From an uncultured Lachnospiraceae bacterium (GTDB taxonomy: Bacteria; Bacillota; Clostridia; Lachnospirales; Lachnospiraceae): DNA of 34,922 nt. Numbering within the stretch: the stretch's first letter is position 1; every line of letters begins with the position of its first letter. Position numbers and translations under genes: made by a program. The notes under the pieces were generated by a model that saw nothing but the letters and a program-made list of their open reading frames with translations, did no database searches and was not told the origin of the DNA. Positions 1 through 7,246 of this stretch are shown piece after piece. The DNA is taken from contig CAJOFQ010000018.1 in the NCBI GenBank assembly GCA_905233955.1, forward strand, positions 1-34,922. The letters run 5' to 3'.

Positions 1-594
1 AAAACAAACGATCACATTACCCTTTTTATTAATGTAGAACTCAAATTCTGAGATGTCTTTACTATCTACCTCTGACGAATCGTAACCTCTATTTTCAGCC
101 TCTATTTTCTTTTTCAGAGTTTCTTTAATCTTTGCTTCCGATTTCTCTTTTGTTACATCTAACAGGTTTAGGTACTTTCCGTTTTTGATATCATAAGTAG
201 CTCCAGATTCAAAGGTATTCCCAACACCTCCGGCATACCATTCAGCAATATAATAAACACTTATTATGTTCCCAGTGTAATATGTCACCTTTTCATTACA
301 ATAATCCTCATATGTTTCATCACCGGAATATGAGGAATTGCAGTCGTTCTGAGCATATTCTATCGCTCCCGACTCTTGTTTCATTGTTTTTACGGCTGCA
401 TTTTTAGTGGTTTTATTAAATTTTCTAATAGCTTGTGTATTGCCTTTCAGTTGAACATATCGATAATAATTCTTTAGCGTTATGGTTCTTTTTCCTTTAA
501 AAACCTGACTATGATCGATAGTCCTATAGACAATTGGTGACATCATTACTGTTATCAGTATTGCACATAGGCAAAATATTTTGTTTTTTTTCAT
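1..594 (-). CDS. Exported RsiV/PdaC-like (DUF4163/DUF3298) protein, 3'-partial
   Basis: This reading frame is open from an ATG at 594 to the window edge (198 codons, no stop), so the C terminus is missing. The N terminus (MKKNKIFCLCAILITVMMSP) is a basic start plus a hydrophobic segment, which suggests an uncleaved anchor or signal peptide. The rest is hydrophilic. A stretch around residues 110-195 (YYIAEWYAGGVGNTFESG, then LNLLDVTKEKSEAKIKETL, ending EFEFYINKKGNVIVCF) has the pattern of the domain pair shared by anti-sigma factor RsiV and peptidoglycan deacetylase PdaC: an aromatic-rich strand, a K-x-L-x-L-x-D turn, a charged helix, and a final 'FYINKKGxVI' strand. A cell-envelope role is inferred from that family only. 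No partner sigma factor is visible here. The upstream region contains a large nested hairpin (759-860). Confidence 0.7.
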   Translation of the reverse strand, partial: MKKNKIFCLCAILITVMMSPIVYRTIDHSQVFKGKRTITLKNYYRYVQLKGNTQAIRKFNKTTKNAAVKTMKQESGAIEYAQNDCNSSYSGDETYEDYCNEKVTYYTGNIISVYYIAEWYAGGVGNTFESGATYDIKNGKYLNLLDVTKEKSEAKIKETLKKKIEAENRGYDSSEVDSKDISEFEFYINKKGNVIVCF

Positions 595-957
595 GGACTT
601 GATCCTTTCTGTTGTTACTTATCTGTACATATTACCATTTTAGCCAATGCCTGACAATGTATATCATCAGTATGTCGTTTCCCTTGTCATTTGCGTTATC
701 TTTATCTTGTTCTTATCCGTATCATTGTCCCTCCTTTCGTGCGTTCTTGTAGCCGTCAATGCCGAGCGACACGCTGACAGAAGGGTTCTGACAAGGGGTT
801 GTATTTACAACAACGCTTGCCCCTTGTCGGGTTCCGGCTGTCGGAGTATCGTTTCGGCATCGGCTGCCTGCACGAAGGGAGGGGTTATAATACGGATCGG
901 CCTCTATTATCTCCCCTTTGTATTTGTTCAAATTGTCTAAATCTAAATTCTAGCTTA
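595..957. other. Gene-poor stretch with a nested hairpin (759-860)
   Basis: I see no convincing gene here. Two short overlapping frames cross it on opposite strands (plus 647-940, minus 722-931), but neither has a clear ribosome-binding site. The striking feature is nested complementarity: ATGCCGA (759-765) with TCGGCAT (854-860), GACAG (776-780) with CTGTC (838-842), GACAAGGGG (790-798) with CCCCTTGTC (820-828), and an inner TTGT/ACAA. The block is GC-richer than its flanks. It could be a structured 5' leader for the minus-strand gene starting at 594, or the relic of a mobile element. Confidence 0.5.
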
Positions 958-1051
958 TGTATACAATGATATCAGGGTCAAAAGGTCCAAATCATAGCGC
1001 AAGCGCATGATTTGAGACTTTGTGACCCTGATATCATAACATTTTGTATAA
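958..1051. repeat. Palindromic element with 15-bp perfect inverted ends
   Basis: ATGATATCAGGGTCA (966-980) is exactly complementary to TGACCCTGATATCAT (1023-1037). The arms continue inward imperfectly to a GCGC-aa-GCGC centre flanked by AAATCAT and ATGATTT, and outward as TATACAA/TTGTATA with a bulge. The arm sequence matches a motif found in at least five other intergenic places in this window (10289, 11897, 13628, 22793, 27290). No transposase lies nearby. It could act as a bidirectional terminator, a protein-binding palindrome or a MITE-like element. Confidence 0.7.
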
Positions 1052-1083
1052 CGCCTATGTTAGAACTGGTCTTGATAAAAAAG

Positions 1084-1126
1084 AAAAACGACTCAAATCC
1101 TAAAAACTTTGATTTTGAGCCGTTTT
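1084..1126 (-). terminator. Rho-independent terminator of the half-tRNA unit
   Basis: Read on the minus strand, AAAACGGCTCAAAATC pairs with GGATTTGAGTCGTTTTT across a loop of about ten bases, with one bulge and one G-U pair, followed by a T-rich run (TTTTTCTTTTTT). It lies directly after the tRNA-like segment. Its left arm could also form a small competing hairpin, CGTTTT-GAAG-AAAACG. Confidence 0.75.
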
Positions 1127-1134
1127 CTTCAAAA

Positions 1135-1184
1135 CGACCCCCACGTCCCTAACGTGGTGCTCTACCAAACTGAGCCACGCATCG
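1135..1184 (-). pseudogene. tRNA-Pro-like 5' half (anticodon AGG), 3' half missing
   Basis: On the minus strand this reads as the first part of a tRNA. It has TG at positions 8-9, a perfect D stem GCTC/GAGC around AGTTTGGTA, and a perfect five-pair anticodon stem CCACG/CGTGG around loop TTAGGGA (anticodon AGG, Pro). It continues with GGGTCG, which resembles the variable loop of bacterial tRNA-Pro. There is then no T-arm and no 3' acceptor strand: the candidate 5' acceptor bases CGATGCG have no partner, and a terminator follows at once. The segment has its own promoter and terminator, so it is probably transcribed. It is either a truncated tRNA gene or a tRNA-like small RNA of roughly 140 nt that also carries a 5' hairpin (1193-1225). 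Confidence 0.6.
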
Positions 1185-1231
1185 ATGTATCCTGCCGCGC
1201 CAAAGAACAATTTCCAAGCGCGACAAGGAGT

Positions 1232-1260
1232 ATATTAACACAATCAATTATCGTGTGCAA
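1232..1260 (-). promoter_or_regulatory. Sigma-A type promoter for the half-tRNA unit
   Basis: On the minus strand, TTGCAC (1260-1255) is separated by exactly 17 bp from TAATAT (1237-1232). It sits 3' of the secreted-protein gene that ends at 1284 and points at the tRNA-like segment. The predicted start near 1225 coincides with the 5' edge of a hairpin (GCGCGACA / TGCCGCGC on the plus strand). Confidence 0.65.
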
Positions 1261-1283
1261 GTGTTTTGTTACGATTCAGTGCA

Positions 1284-2120
1284 TCAATAATGATCTGCAT
1301 GTCCTTCAGGAGGGAAGTAGCTGATATTTCTGATGTACTGTACAAGACCTGAAACATCTTCGTAAGCGCTGTCCCAGTCCTGACCTTCGGCCAGTCCGCT
1401 GATGCTGCCGGTGATCTGAACATTTCTTTTCTTGTTGCTTATCTTAAGAGTAGGATTAGCCTTGGTTGTCTGAGCGAGGAAATACGGGAACATGAGGTTG
1501 CCGGTCACATGCATATTAGTGGTCTCGTATTTCTTAGTGTTGGTATACTTGCCTTCCTTGATGGAAACATTCTCAAACTTAGCATTGATAGTGTCGCCAT
1601 TTTTGCGGCCGGAGCCCTCTACACGAGCCATGGGATTGGCAGCCATAACCTTGATATTAGAGCTGTTCTTGGAAGCAAGACCTTTGTTCTCATAAGTCTT
1701 CAATGCCTTACCATCCAGATATACAGTTGCCTTGCCCTTCTTGTCCAGAGAAAGCATCAGACGATAAGTCTTGCCAGGCTCAAGAGTGACACCCAGCCAA
1801 TCATAAACCTGTTTGCCGGGATCATTGCTGAAGACATTCTCCACCATTAGCTCATCCTTGCCGGTATGAGGGGCGGAAGCGTAGTTGTCGTGCTGAATGC
1901 CAAACGAAATAGCGGATCCTCTTGCTACATATGCAAGCTTGGCATGGTACCCCGTACCGGTTCCTGTAAGAGTCACATCAGCCTGAATGGCATAGAAATC
2001 TTTGACATTCTTGGTGGTAGTAGCTGCTGCCTCACTCTGACTGGCAGGAGCCAGTAATCCTGCCAGCATAGCAAGGATCGCAATGCAGGCAAAGAGCCTG
2101 TTGAATTTTTTAGTTCTCAT
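1284..2120 (-). CDS. Secreted LamG/jelly-roll-like protein of unknown function
   Basis: A 278-residue protein with a clear signal peptide: basic MRTKKFNR, a hydrophobic core, then a likely cleavage near ASQSEA about residues 28-33. The mature part is rich in beta-type sequence. It contains a stretch (about residues 115-140) typical of concanavalin-like/LamG folds: PGKTYRLMLSLDKKGKATVY followed by LDGKALKTYEN. This suggests a carbohydrate- or surface-binding module, but no catalytic motif is recognisable and no LPXTG or membrane anchor is present. The start has a good ribosome-binding site (AAGGAAG, minus strand). The small gene 2160-2402 lies 39 bp upstream on the same strand, so the two may be cotranscribed. 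The function is unknown. Confidence 0.8.
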   Translation of the reverse strand: MRTKKFNRLFACIAILAMLAGLLAPASQSEAAATTTKNVKDFYAIQADVTLTGTGTGYHAKLAYVARGSAISFGIQHDNYASAPHTGKDELMVENVFSNDPGKQVYDWLGVTLEPGKTYRLMLSLDKKGKATVYLDGKALKTYENKGLASKNSSNIKVMAANPMARVEGSGRKNGDTINAKFENVSIKEGKYTNTKKYETTNMHVTGNLMFPYFLAQTTKANPTLKISNKKRNVQITGSISGLAEGQDWDSAYEDVSGLVQYIRNISYFPPEGHADHY

Positions 2121-2159
2121 TATTCTTCCTTTCTTGTGTGTATAGTACAGTAAAAAATA

Positions 2160-2402
2160 TCAGGACGAAGTCCCAAGATACGACTTGACAATTTCACGGC
2201 AATCATTAATAGTTTCGCCAACTACTGCGATTTCTTCATTGGTCTTAAGATCGCCCTTGTGAATACGGGTTACTTCGTAGTGATCCAGCTCAATAATGAT
2301 ACTGTTCAACACATGATCCTTCTCAACACCGGACTGACGCTCCTCGTTGCGGCGGGTCTTCATGATGTCTTCTACGCTAAGATTAAGGTTACCTACAGCC
2401 AT
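2160..2402 (-). CDS. Small hypothetical protein (80 aa)
   Basis: An 80-residue soluble, charged protein beginning MAVGNLNLSVEDIMKTRR, with a strong ribosome-binding site (AAAGGAG, about 7 bases before ATG). The C-terminal half (IAVVGETINDCREIVKSYLG) looks like a strand followed by an amphipathic helix. I do not recognise a family. It has no signal peptide and no cysteine-metal motif (single Cys near residue 68). It lies just upstream of the secreted LamG-like gene and downstream of the signalling operon, across a 246-bp gap in which no terminator is obvious. It is either the first gene of a two-gene unit or an independent small gene. Confidence 0.65.
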   Translation of the reverse strand: MAVGNLNLSVEDIMKTRRNEERQSGVEKDHVLNSIIIELDHYEVTRIHKGDLKTNEEIAVVGETINDCREIVKSYLGTSS

Positions 2403-2648
2403 AGTTTTCTCCTTTCATAATTTTTTTCAACAAGAATGCAAATCCTCATGAACAGGTTTTGCAATTCTCAATAACACAATGTTAAAAAGAATTTAATCCT
2501 TCCAAAACAACTTATATCCTACCATGAACTATATGATGATTCAAGGGTTAAAATACGATACACCAGTAAAAAAGGTCTGGCACACATCATTACGATCCCA
2601 CGGTCCCAGGAACTGTATTGAAATTACTTGCGCATTTCTGACCTGTCT

Positions 2649-4580
2649 TCAATCAACGATGTTCAACAGTTCATCACCGCTCAAAGCCTTGCTGTAGTAA
2701 TCCCCTTCCAGCAGATCAGCGCCCATGGCAATCAGCATGTCGGACATGTCCTTGTTATTGACGCCCTTTGCAGCCACCTCCAGAGGTATATTTTTGATCA
2801 TGGCAATGCTTCCCTCCAGAAGGGAGCGGCCCTTTTCGGAAGAGGCTGCGGTAGCCAGAATATATTTATCAATCTTGACCGAGGCAAGGGGCATGGAAAG
2901 AATGTGCTGCATATCAGAGAAACCGGCTCCGTAACGATCCAGAGTTATTCGATATCCCTGCATGGAAAGCTTTATTATATTGTCATTAAAAACGCTGCTG
3001 ATATTTTTGTAGACAGATTCTCTTATTGAAAATTCGATGGTCTCAGGACGGATTTTGTATTTGTCACGAAGGGACCATATCTTGTCAGTCAGATCCATCT
3101 GCATACATTGAGTAACGGAAAGAGTTACGCATATGCGATCCAGGGAACTGTTTTTAAAGGCCTCATCTCCTGCAAATGAAAAAGCCTGATCCAAAACATA
3201 ATTTCCCAGCCTGATAATCACGCCCCGTTCTTCGGCGGCCCGAAGCAGCAAACTTTCTTTGATATCGCCAAATATTTCATCAGAAATGTTGATCCTGACG
3301 GAAGCGGATACGAAACGATTATCTTTGACAGACCACACCGGCTGATAGACAATTTTGACGCCATGAGAATCCATTGCCCTGTTTAAAATATCATCAATAT
3401 GGGTTTCAACCTGGTAATCCTGCCGGGAAATAATGGTTGTACATCTGGAAAAAATCTTGTCAGGATCTGCAAATCTGGCAAAAATATGACCAAAACGAAA
3501 CAGCTCATCCGGTTCGGAAATATCAGCGGGATAATTGAGCGATACAACCTTGAAATCGGGAATAGCGCCGCTTTCAATATCCTTTTCCACAAAGGTGTTA
3601 ATTGTATTCCTGACTTCAGAAATAATCTGGACAGGATTGTAATCCATATCTTCAAAAATATAATAAAAATTCCCCGGCTGTTCAAAATAAATACTGTAAG
3701 AAACTCTTTCTTTTTTCAGGCAGGAACCAACTATAGATTCTATGGCATAAATTAACTGCAGATAAGTTTGTTCGCCCAGATAGTGACGCATTTCCTCGGC
3801 ATTGGACATATTGCTGATGACAAGACTAACTTCCTGACCGGTTGCGGCAAGCTTTCTGATTTCCTCGCAAAAGGCCCGATATCCCGGCAGTCCTGTGCTC
3901 ATATCCACAAGTCTTTCCGGACGCTGCACAAAGAAAACAATAAACAGCAGGGTCATGCTGGTGGAATAGCATTCGATCAGAAGCTCCGGATGTATAAACT
4001 GAATAATTACAGCTATCAGATTAAAGACATACATGGAAAAAATAGCGCCCCATATAGCCGGCTCCAAAGTGTGTCTTTGAAAAATAAGATAGCATACGCC
4101 AAAAATCATGTAGGCAGTCGCGAAAAAATACAGTGCAATAATAGCGTCGCCCCGGGCGTAGCCGTTAGCGGCTGACACGGTAAAAACAGACCATTTTTTG
4201 TTGTTAAAAAGTAGTAAGATTAGTATAGCGATGTAAGGGAGTGCCAGAAGAATTTTTTTCCAGAGACCTTTGATCCTGTACCAGGTTTCGGTAATGGAAA
4301 AAATATAAAAAATATAAAGTGTATTGGTAGCATTTCTGGTGATAAAATAAACATATTCACAGGCTGTTACAAACATCAGCCTGTCCTTGGAAAGCGGAAA
4401 TGACTGCATGCTAAACCCGGCAGCAAGTTCGCTTAAAACTGTTACAAAAGCCACTCCCGTAAGCCACAAGTACAGAATGTTGGAACGGCCTCGGGTCAAT
4501 TTTCTGTAAATAGTAGCGAACCAGATAATCATATAGACCGGCGCTGCACAGATATCCAAATAAAGAATTTTGTCCCACAT
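2649..4580 (-). CDS. Membrane protein with degenerate GGDEF and EAL domains
   Basis: A 643-residue protein. Roughly seven or eight hydrophobic segments fill residues 1-218, giving an N-terminal membrane sensor. Residues about 228-385 align in layout with a GGDEF domain (it starts GLPGYRAF), but the GGDEF position reads QPGNFYY, so cyclase activity is very unlikely. Residues about 390-643 are an EAL fold with most catalytic motifs lost: EALxR is SASVR (425-429), ELTES is EFSIRE (516-521), DDFGxGYS is LDRYGAGFS (547-555), and AEGVE is AKGVN (604-608). Lys569 (KIDKY) is kept. A c-di-GMP receptor or protein-interaction role is inferred. It is the last gene of the four-gene operon, starting 2 bp after the stop of the kinase-DegV gene behind GAGGA. 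Confidence 0.85.
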   Translation of the reverse strand: MWDKILYLDICAAPVYMIIWFATIYRKLTRGRSNILYLWLTGVAFVTVLSELAAGFSMQSFPLSKDRLMFVTACEYVYFITRNATNTLYIFYIFSITETWYRIKGLWKKILLALPYIAILILLLFNNKKWSVFTVSAANGYARGDAIIALYFFATAYMIFGVCYLIFQRHTLEPAIWGAIFSMYVFNLIAVIIQFIHPELLIECYSTSMTLLFIVFFVQRPERLVDMSTGLPGYRAFCEEIRKLAATGQEVSLVISNMSNAEEMRHYLGEQTYLQLIYAIESIVGSCLKKERVSYSIYFEQPGNFYYIFEDMDYNPVQIISEVRNTINTFVEKDIESGAIPDFKVVSLNYPADISEPDELFRFGHIFARFADPDKIFSRCTTIISRQDYQVETHIDDILNRAMDSHGVKIVYQPVWSVKDNRFVSASVRINISDEIFGDIKESLLLRAAEERGVIIRLGNYVLDQAFSFAGDEAFKNSSLDRICVTLSVTQCMQMDLTDKIWSLRDKYKIRPETIEFSIRESVYKNISSVFNDNIIKLSMQGYRITLDRYGAGFSDMQHILSMPLASVKIDKYILATAASSEKGRSLLEGSIAMIKNIPLEVAAKGVNNKDMSDMLIAMGADLLEGDYYSKALSGDELLNIVD

Positions 4581-4582
4581 TA

Positions 4583-7246
4583 TTATTTCCTCGCGAAGAT
4601 AAAACCAAAGGTTCCGGGACCGCAGTTTACAGAGATAGCGGTTGAAGCTTTTTGGAAATAAACTTTTTCAAAATTCACATATGACAGGACCTTATCACGG
4701 ATTTTATAAAGCTCGGATTTTTTGATGCCTGCGTAAGTAATGAACAAAGCACTTGTGTCAATGTCATAGGAATTTTTAAAAGTATTTTTTATGTAAGCGT
4801 CTCTAGCGTTTTCCAAACTGCCGATCCTGACAGCTCCGGGAACCATTGTACTGTCCCGCATAGTAATTACGGGATGAAGCATTAGCGCAGAACACAGCCT
4901 GTGAACACGATTAGAGATAAATCCTGCCCTGTAGAGGTATTCTGTGTTTTTGGGAATAAAGCTCGTGTGAATACGGTCAATCTTCGATGAAACAAGTTCA
5001 GCAACCTGTTCTGACGCGGAATAGTTATCGGATGCCAGCTGGTTTGCGGCAAGAGCTACCAATCCCATTCCACTGGACAAATGGCCTGAGTCCACAACCC
5101 TTACATTGTAAAAAGAAAGAGCAGCCTCACTTGCGTTGGCATATCCTATGCCTGAGCGTTTTGCCATGGAAATATGCAAAATGTGTTGAGCCTTTGTCAG
5201 CTGTTCTGCAAAAAAGCTTTCGTATTCTTCTACAGTAGGAGCCTTGCTTTTGGCTTTCATATTGGATTCCTGCATGAATTTTAATATTACATCACTGTCA
5301 GCTTCGATCATGTCGGTAAAAACACCCCGGTCGGTATGTACGCTGTAAGGAATGATGGGGATGTTAAGCCCTTCTGTAAGCTCGTCGGGAAGATCGGCGA
5401 CACTCTCAGTTGTGATCAAAAGCGGAATCCGTTTGCGCATTTGTTTTACAATTTTATCAGAATCAAAATTTTCAATTTTTTCTACGGAAGTTTTTACAAG
5501 CTCATCCGGTAAAAATGAAATCAAAGTCTGCTCTAATGCGGTTATATCTACGGGCTTTACCAGGTAATCATCAAAGCCCTCTCTTCGGTAAAGTGCGGCG
5601 TTTTCTCCGCCGGCATTAGCGGTGAGAATTATTATGGGAATATCCCTGCACAAACCGCCGGGCTGCTCTCTTATGGCGTGGAGACATTCGATACCATCCA
5701 TTTCCGGCATCATATGATCCATAAGAATTACATGATAATGATTCTTAAGGGTTTTTTGAAGACATTCCCTGCCGCTGTTAGCGGTGTCAGTTTGAACCTT
5801 AGTATCCCGTAAAAGCTTGGTAGCTACAAGCAGGTTCGCAGAATTATCGTCCACTATCAGAATTTTTGCTTCGGGAGCTTCGAAGCTTTGAGTATAACCT
5901 CCCTGGATCATGGAATTTTTCAGCCGCTCAGTTTGAAAATTACCGATGGCAGTTTCGTCTACAATTTCCTGTTCAAGTACCACTTCAAAGGTAGTGCCTT
6001 TGGTGTAGACGCTGTTTACGGATATTTCACCGCCCATAAGATCTATGAGCTGTTTTACTATGGACAGACCAAGTCCGGTACCTTCGATGTAGCGGTTTTT
6101 ATTTTCGTCCAGTCTTTGAAAAGCATCAAAAAGATAGGGGAGATTTTCTTTTTTAATTCCTATGCCGGTATCCTCTACAGAGTATGTAACAATGGCCTTG
6201 TGCTGTTCAGTAACGCGGCAGTGAACGGAAAAATTAACGCTCCCTTCCGGTGTGTATTTTACAGAATTATTGAGGATGTTTAAAAGAATTTGTTTAATCC
6301 GTACCTCATCTGCAAAAAGCCGTTGGGGCATACTGGGATCCACATCTACGATCAGCTTAAGTCCTTTTTTGTTTGCTCTGGAAACCACCATGCTTATAAC
6401 ATCTGATAGCATGGAACCAACATCATAGGCTACCGGAACGATTTCCATTTTTCCGGATTCAATTTTAGACATATCAAGAATATCGTTGATTACGGATAAC
6501 AGCATCTTGGATGCGGATTGGATGTTTCGTGCATCCTCTGCCACATCAGGGGAAATGTCCTCGCGAAGTATCATTTCATTTAATCCGATTATAGTATTTA
6601 TAGGGGTGCGGATTTCATGACTCATACTGGAAAAGAACTTGTTTTGTGTCTCGTTTAAAGCTTCGATTTCCCGGCTTTTTTCCATGGATTGATCCATGGC
6701 GTTTCTTAGGATCCGAATTTCAAAACTGAACATAAAGCTCAATACCGCGCCCACCAGAATAATTGAGATCAGCGAATCAATATAAGCGGTTTTAACAGTA
6801 TGATGGCTTATTAATTCCGGATGATAATATCCTAGAGAATAGCAGATCACAGCCACAATTCCGCTTAGACAGATCAGAAAATATTTTGCCCTGCCATTGA
6901 CTGCGAGATTGATGAAAAGTGTACTGAAAATAAACCACAGGGGAGAACCGCCCATGATACCTCCGCCATTAAAGAATGTCAAAGGCAGAAGCACAAGTAT
7001 AATCAGACTGATTACGATAATTGCTGATTCGTTGATTCGATGATTGCGGATGCCCACTGTGATAATAATTGAAAAAACAATAACACACACAGTAATTATG
7101 ACTACATCCGCAATGGTTTCGCCAAGTATAAATCCAATCAGAGACATAAGAGCCATAGCGCCAAGGCCTAAGGCAGAAAGCAGTATAAACAGTCTTTCGT
7201 TAAGTGGCCGGTTTTCATCCCAAAGCTTGTCAAAAAGTTTTTTCAA
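4583..7246 (-). CDS. Membrane hybrid histidine kinase - REC - DegV fusion
   Basis: An 887-residue protein. Six hydrophobic segments (about residues 18-175) lead into a DHp domain with intact H-box SSMSHEIRTP (His210), an intact ATPase domain (N-box LLNILNNSVKYT at 321-332, G1 DTGIGI at 359-364, G2 GTGLGLS at 389-395), and a REC domain (KILIVDDN at 461, acceptor Asp510 in VILMDHMMP, Lys564). Residues about 607-887 are a full-length DegV (EDD) domain: LLITTESVADLP at the start, VVDSGHLSSGMGLV at 717-730, VRIGS at 806 and NCGPGTFGFIF at 874-884. DegV proteins bind fatty acids. Some pocket motifs differ here (APTVEEY where TSQPSPEEF is usual). The start is TTG with a strong SD (GGGGAGG) overlapping the upstream stop as TTGA. 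Confidence 0.92.
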   Translation of the reverse strand: MKKLFDKLWDENRPLNERLFILLSALGLGAMALMSLIGFILGETIADVVIITVCVIVFSIIITVGIRNHRINESAIIVISLIILVLLPLTFFNGGGIMGGSPLWFIFSTLFINLAVNGRAKYFLICLSGIVAVICYSLGYYHPELISHHTVKTAYIDSLISIILVGAVLSFMFSFEIRILRNAMDQSMEKSREIEALNETQNKFFSSMSHEIRTPINTIIGLNEMILREDISPDVAEDARNIQSASKMLLSVINDILDMSKIESGKMEIVPVAYDVGSMLSDVISMVVSRANKKGLKLIVDVDPSMPQRLFADEVRIKQILLNILNNSVKYTPEGSVNFSVHCRVTEQHKAIVTYSVEDTGIGIKKENLPYLFDAFQRLDENKNRYIEGTGLGLSIVKQLIDLMGGEISVNSVYTKGTTFEVVLEQEIVDETAIGNFQTERLKNSMIQGGYTQSFEAPEAKILIVDDNSANLLVATKLLRDTKVQTDTANSGRECLQKTLKNHYHVILMDHMMPEMDGIECLHAIREQPGGLCRDIPIIILTANAGGENAALYRREGFDDYLVKPVDITALEQTLISFLPDELVKTSVEKIENFDSDKIVKQMRKRIPLLITTESVADLPDELTEGLNIPIIPYSVHTDRGVFTDMIEADSDVILKFMQESNMKAKSKAPTVEEYESFFAEQLTKAQHILHISMAKRSGIGYANASEAALSFYNVRVVDSGHLSSGMGLVALAANQLASDNYSASEQVAELVSSKIDRIHTSFIPKNTEYLYRAGFISNRVHRLCSALMLHPVITMRDSTMVPGAVRIGSLENARDAYIKNTFKNSYDIDTSALFITYAGIKKSELYKIRDKVLSYVNFEKVYFQKASTAISVNCGPGTFGFIFARK

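Noticed and set aside
647-940. Plus-strand 97-codon ORF with a hydrophobic N terminus
   Set aside because: It has no ribosome-binding site, its composition changes abruptly, and it overlaps the nested hairpin. Judged non-coding.
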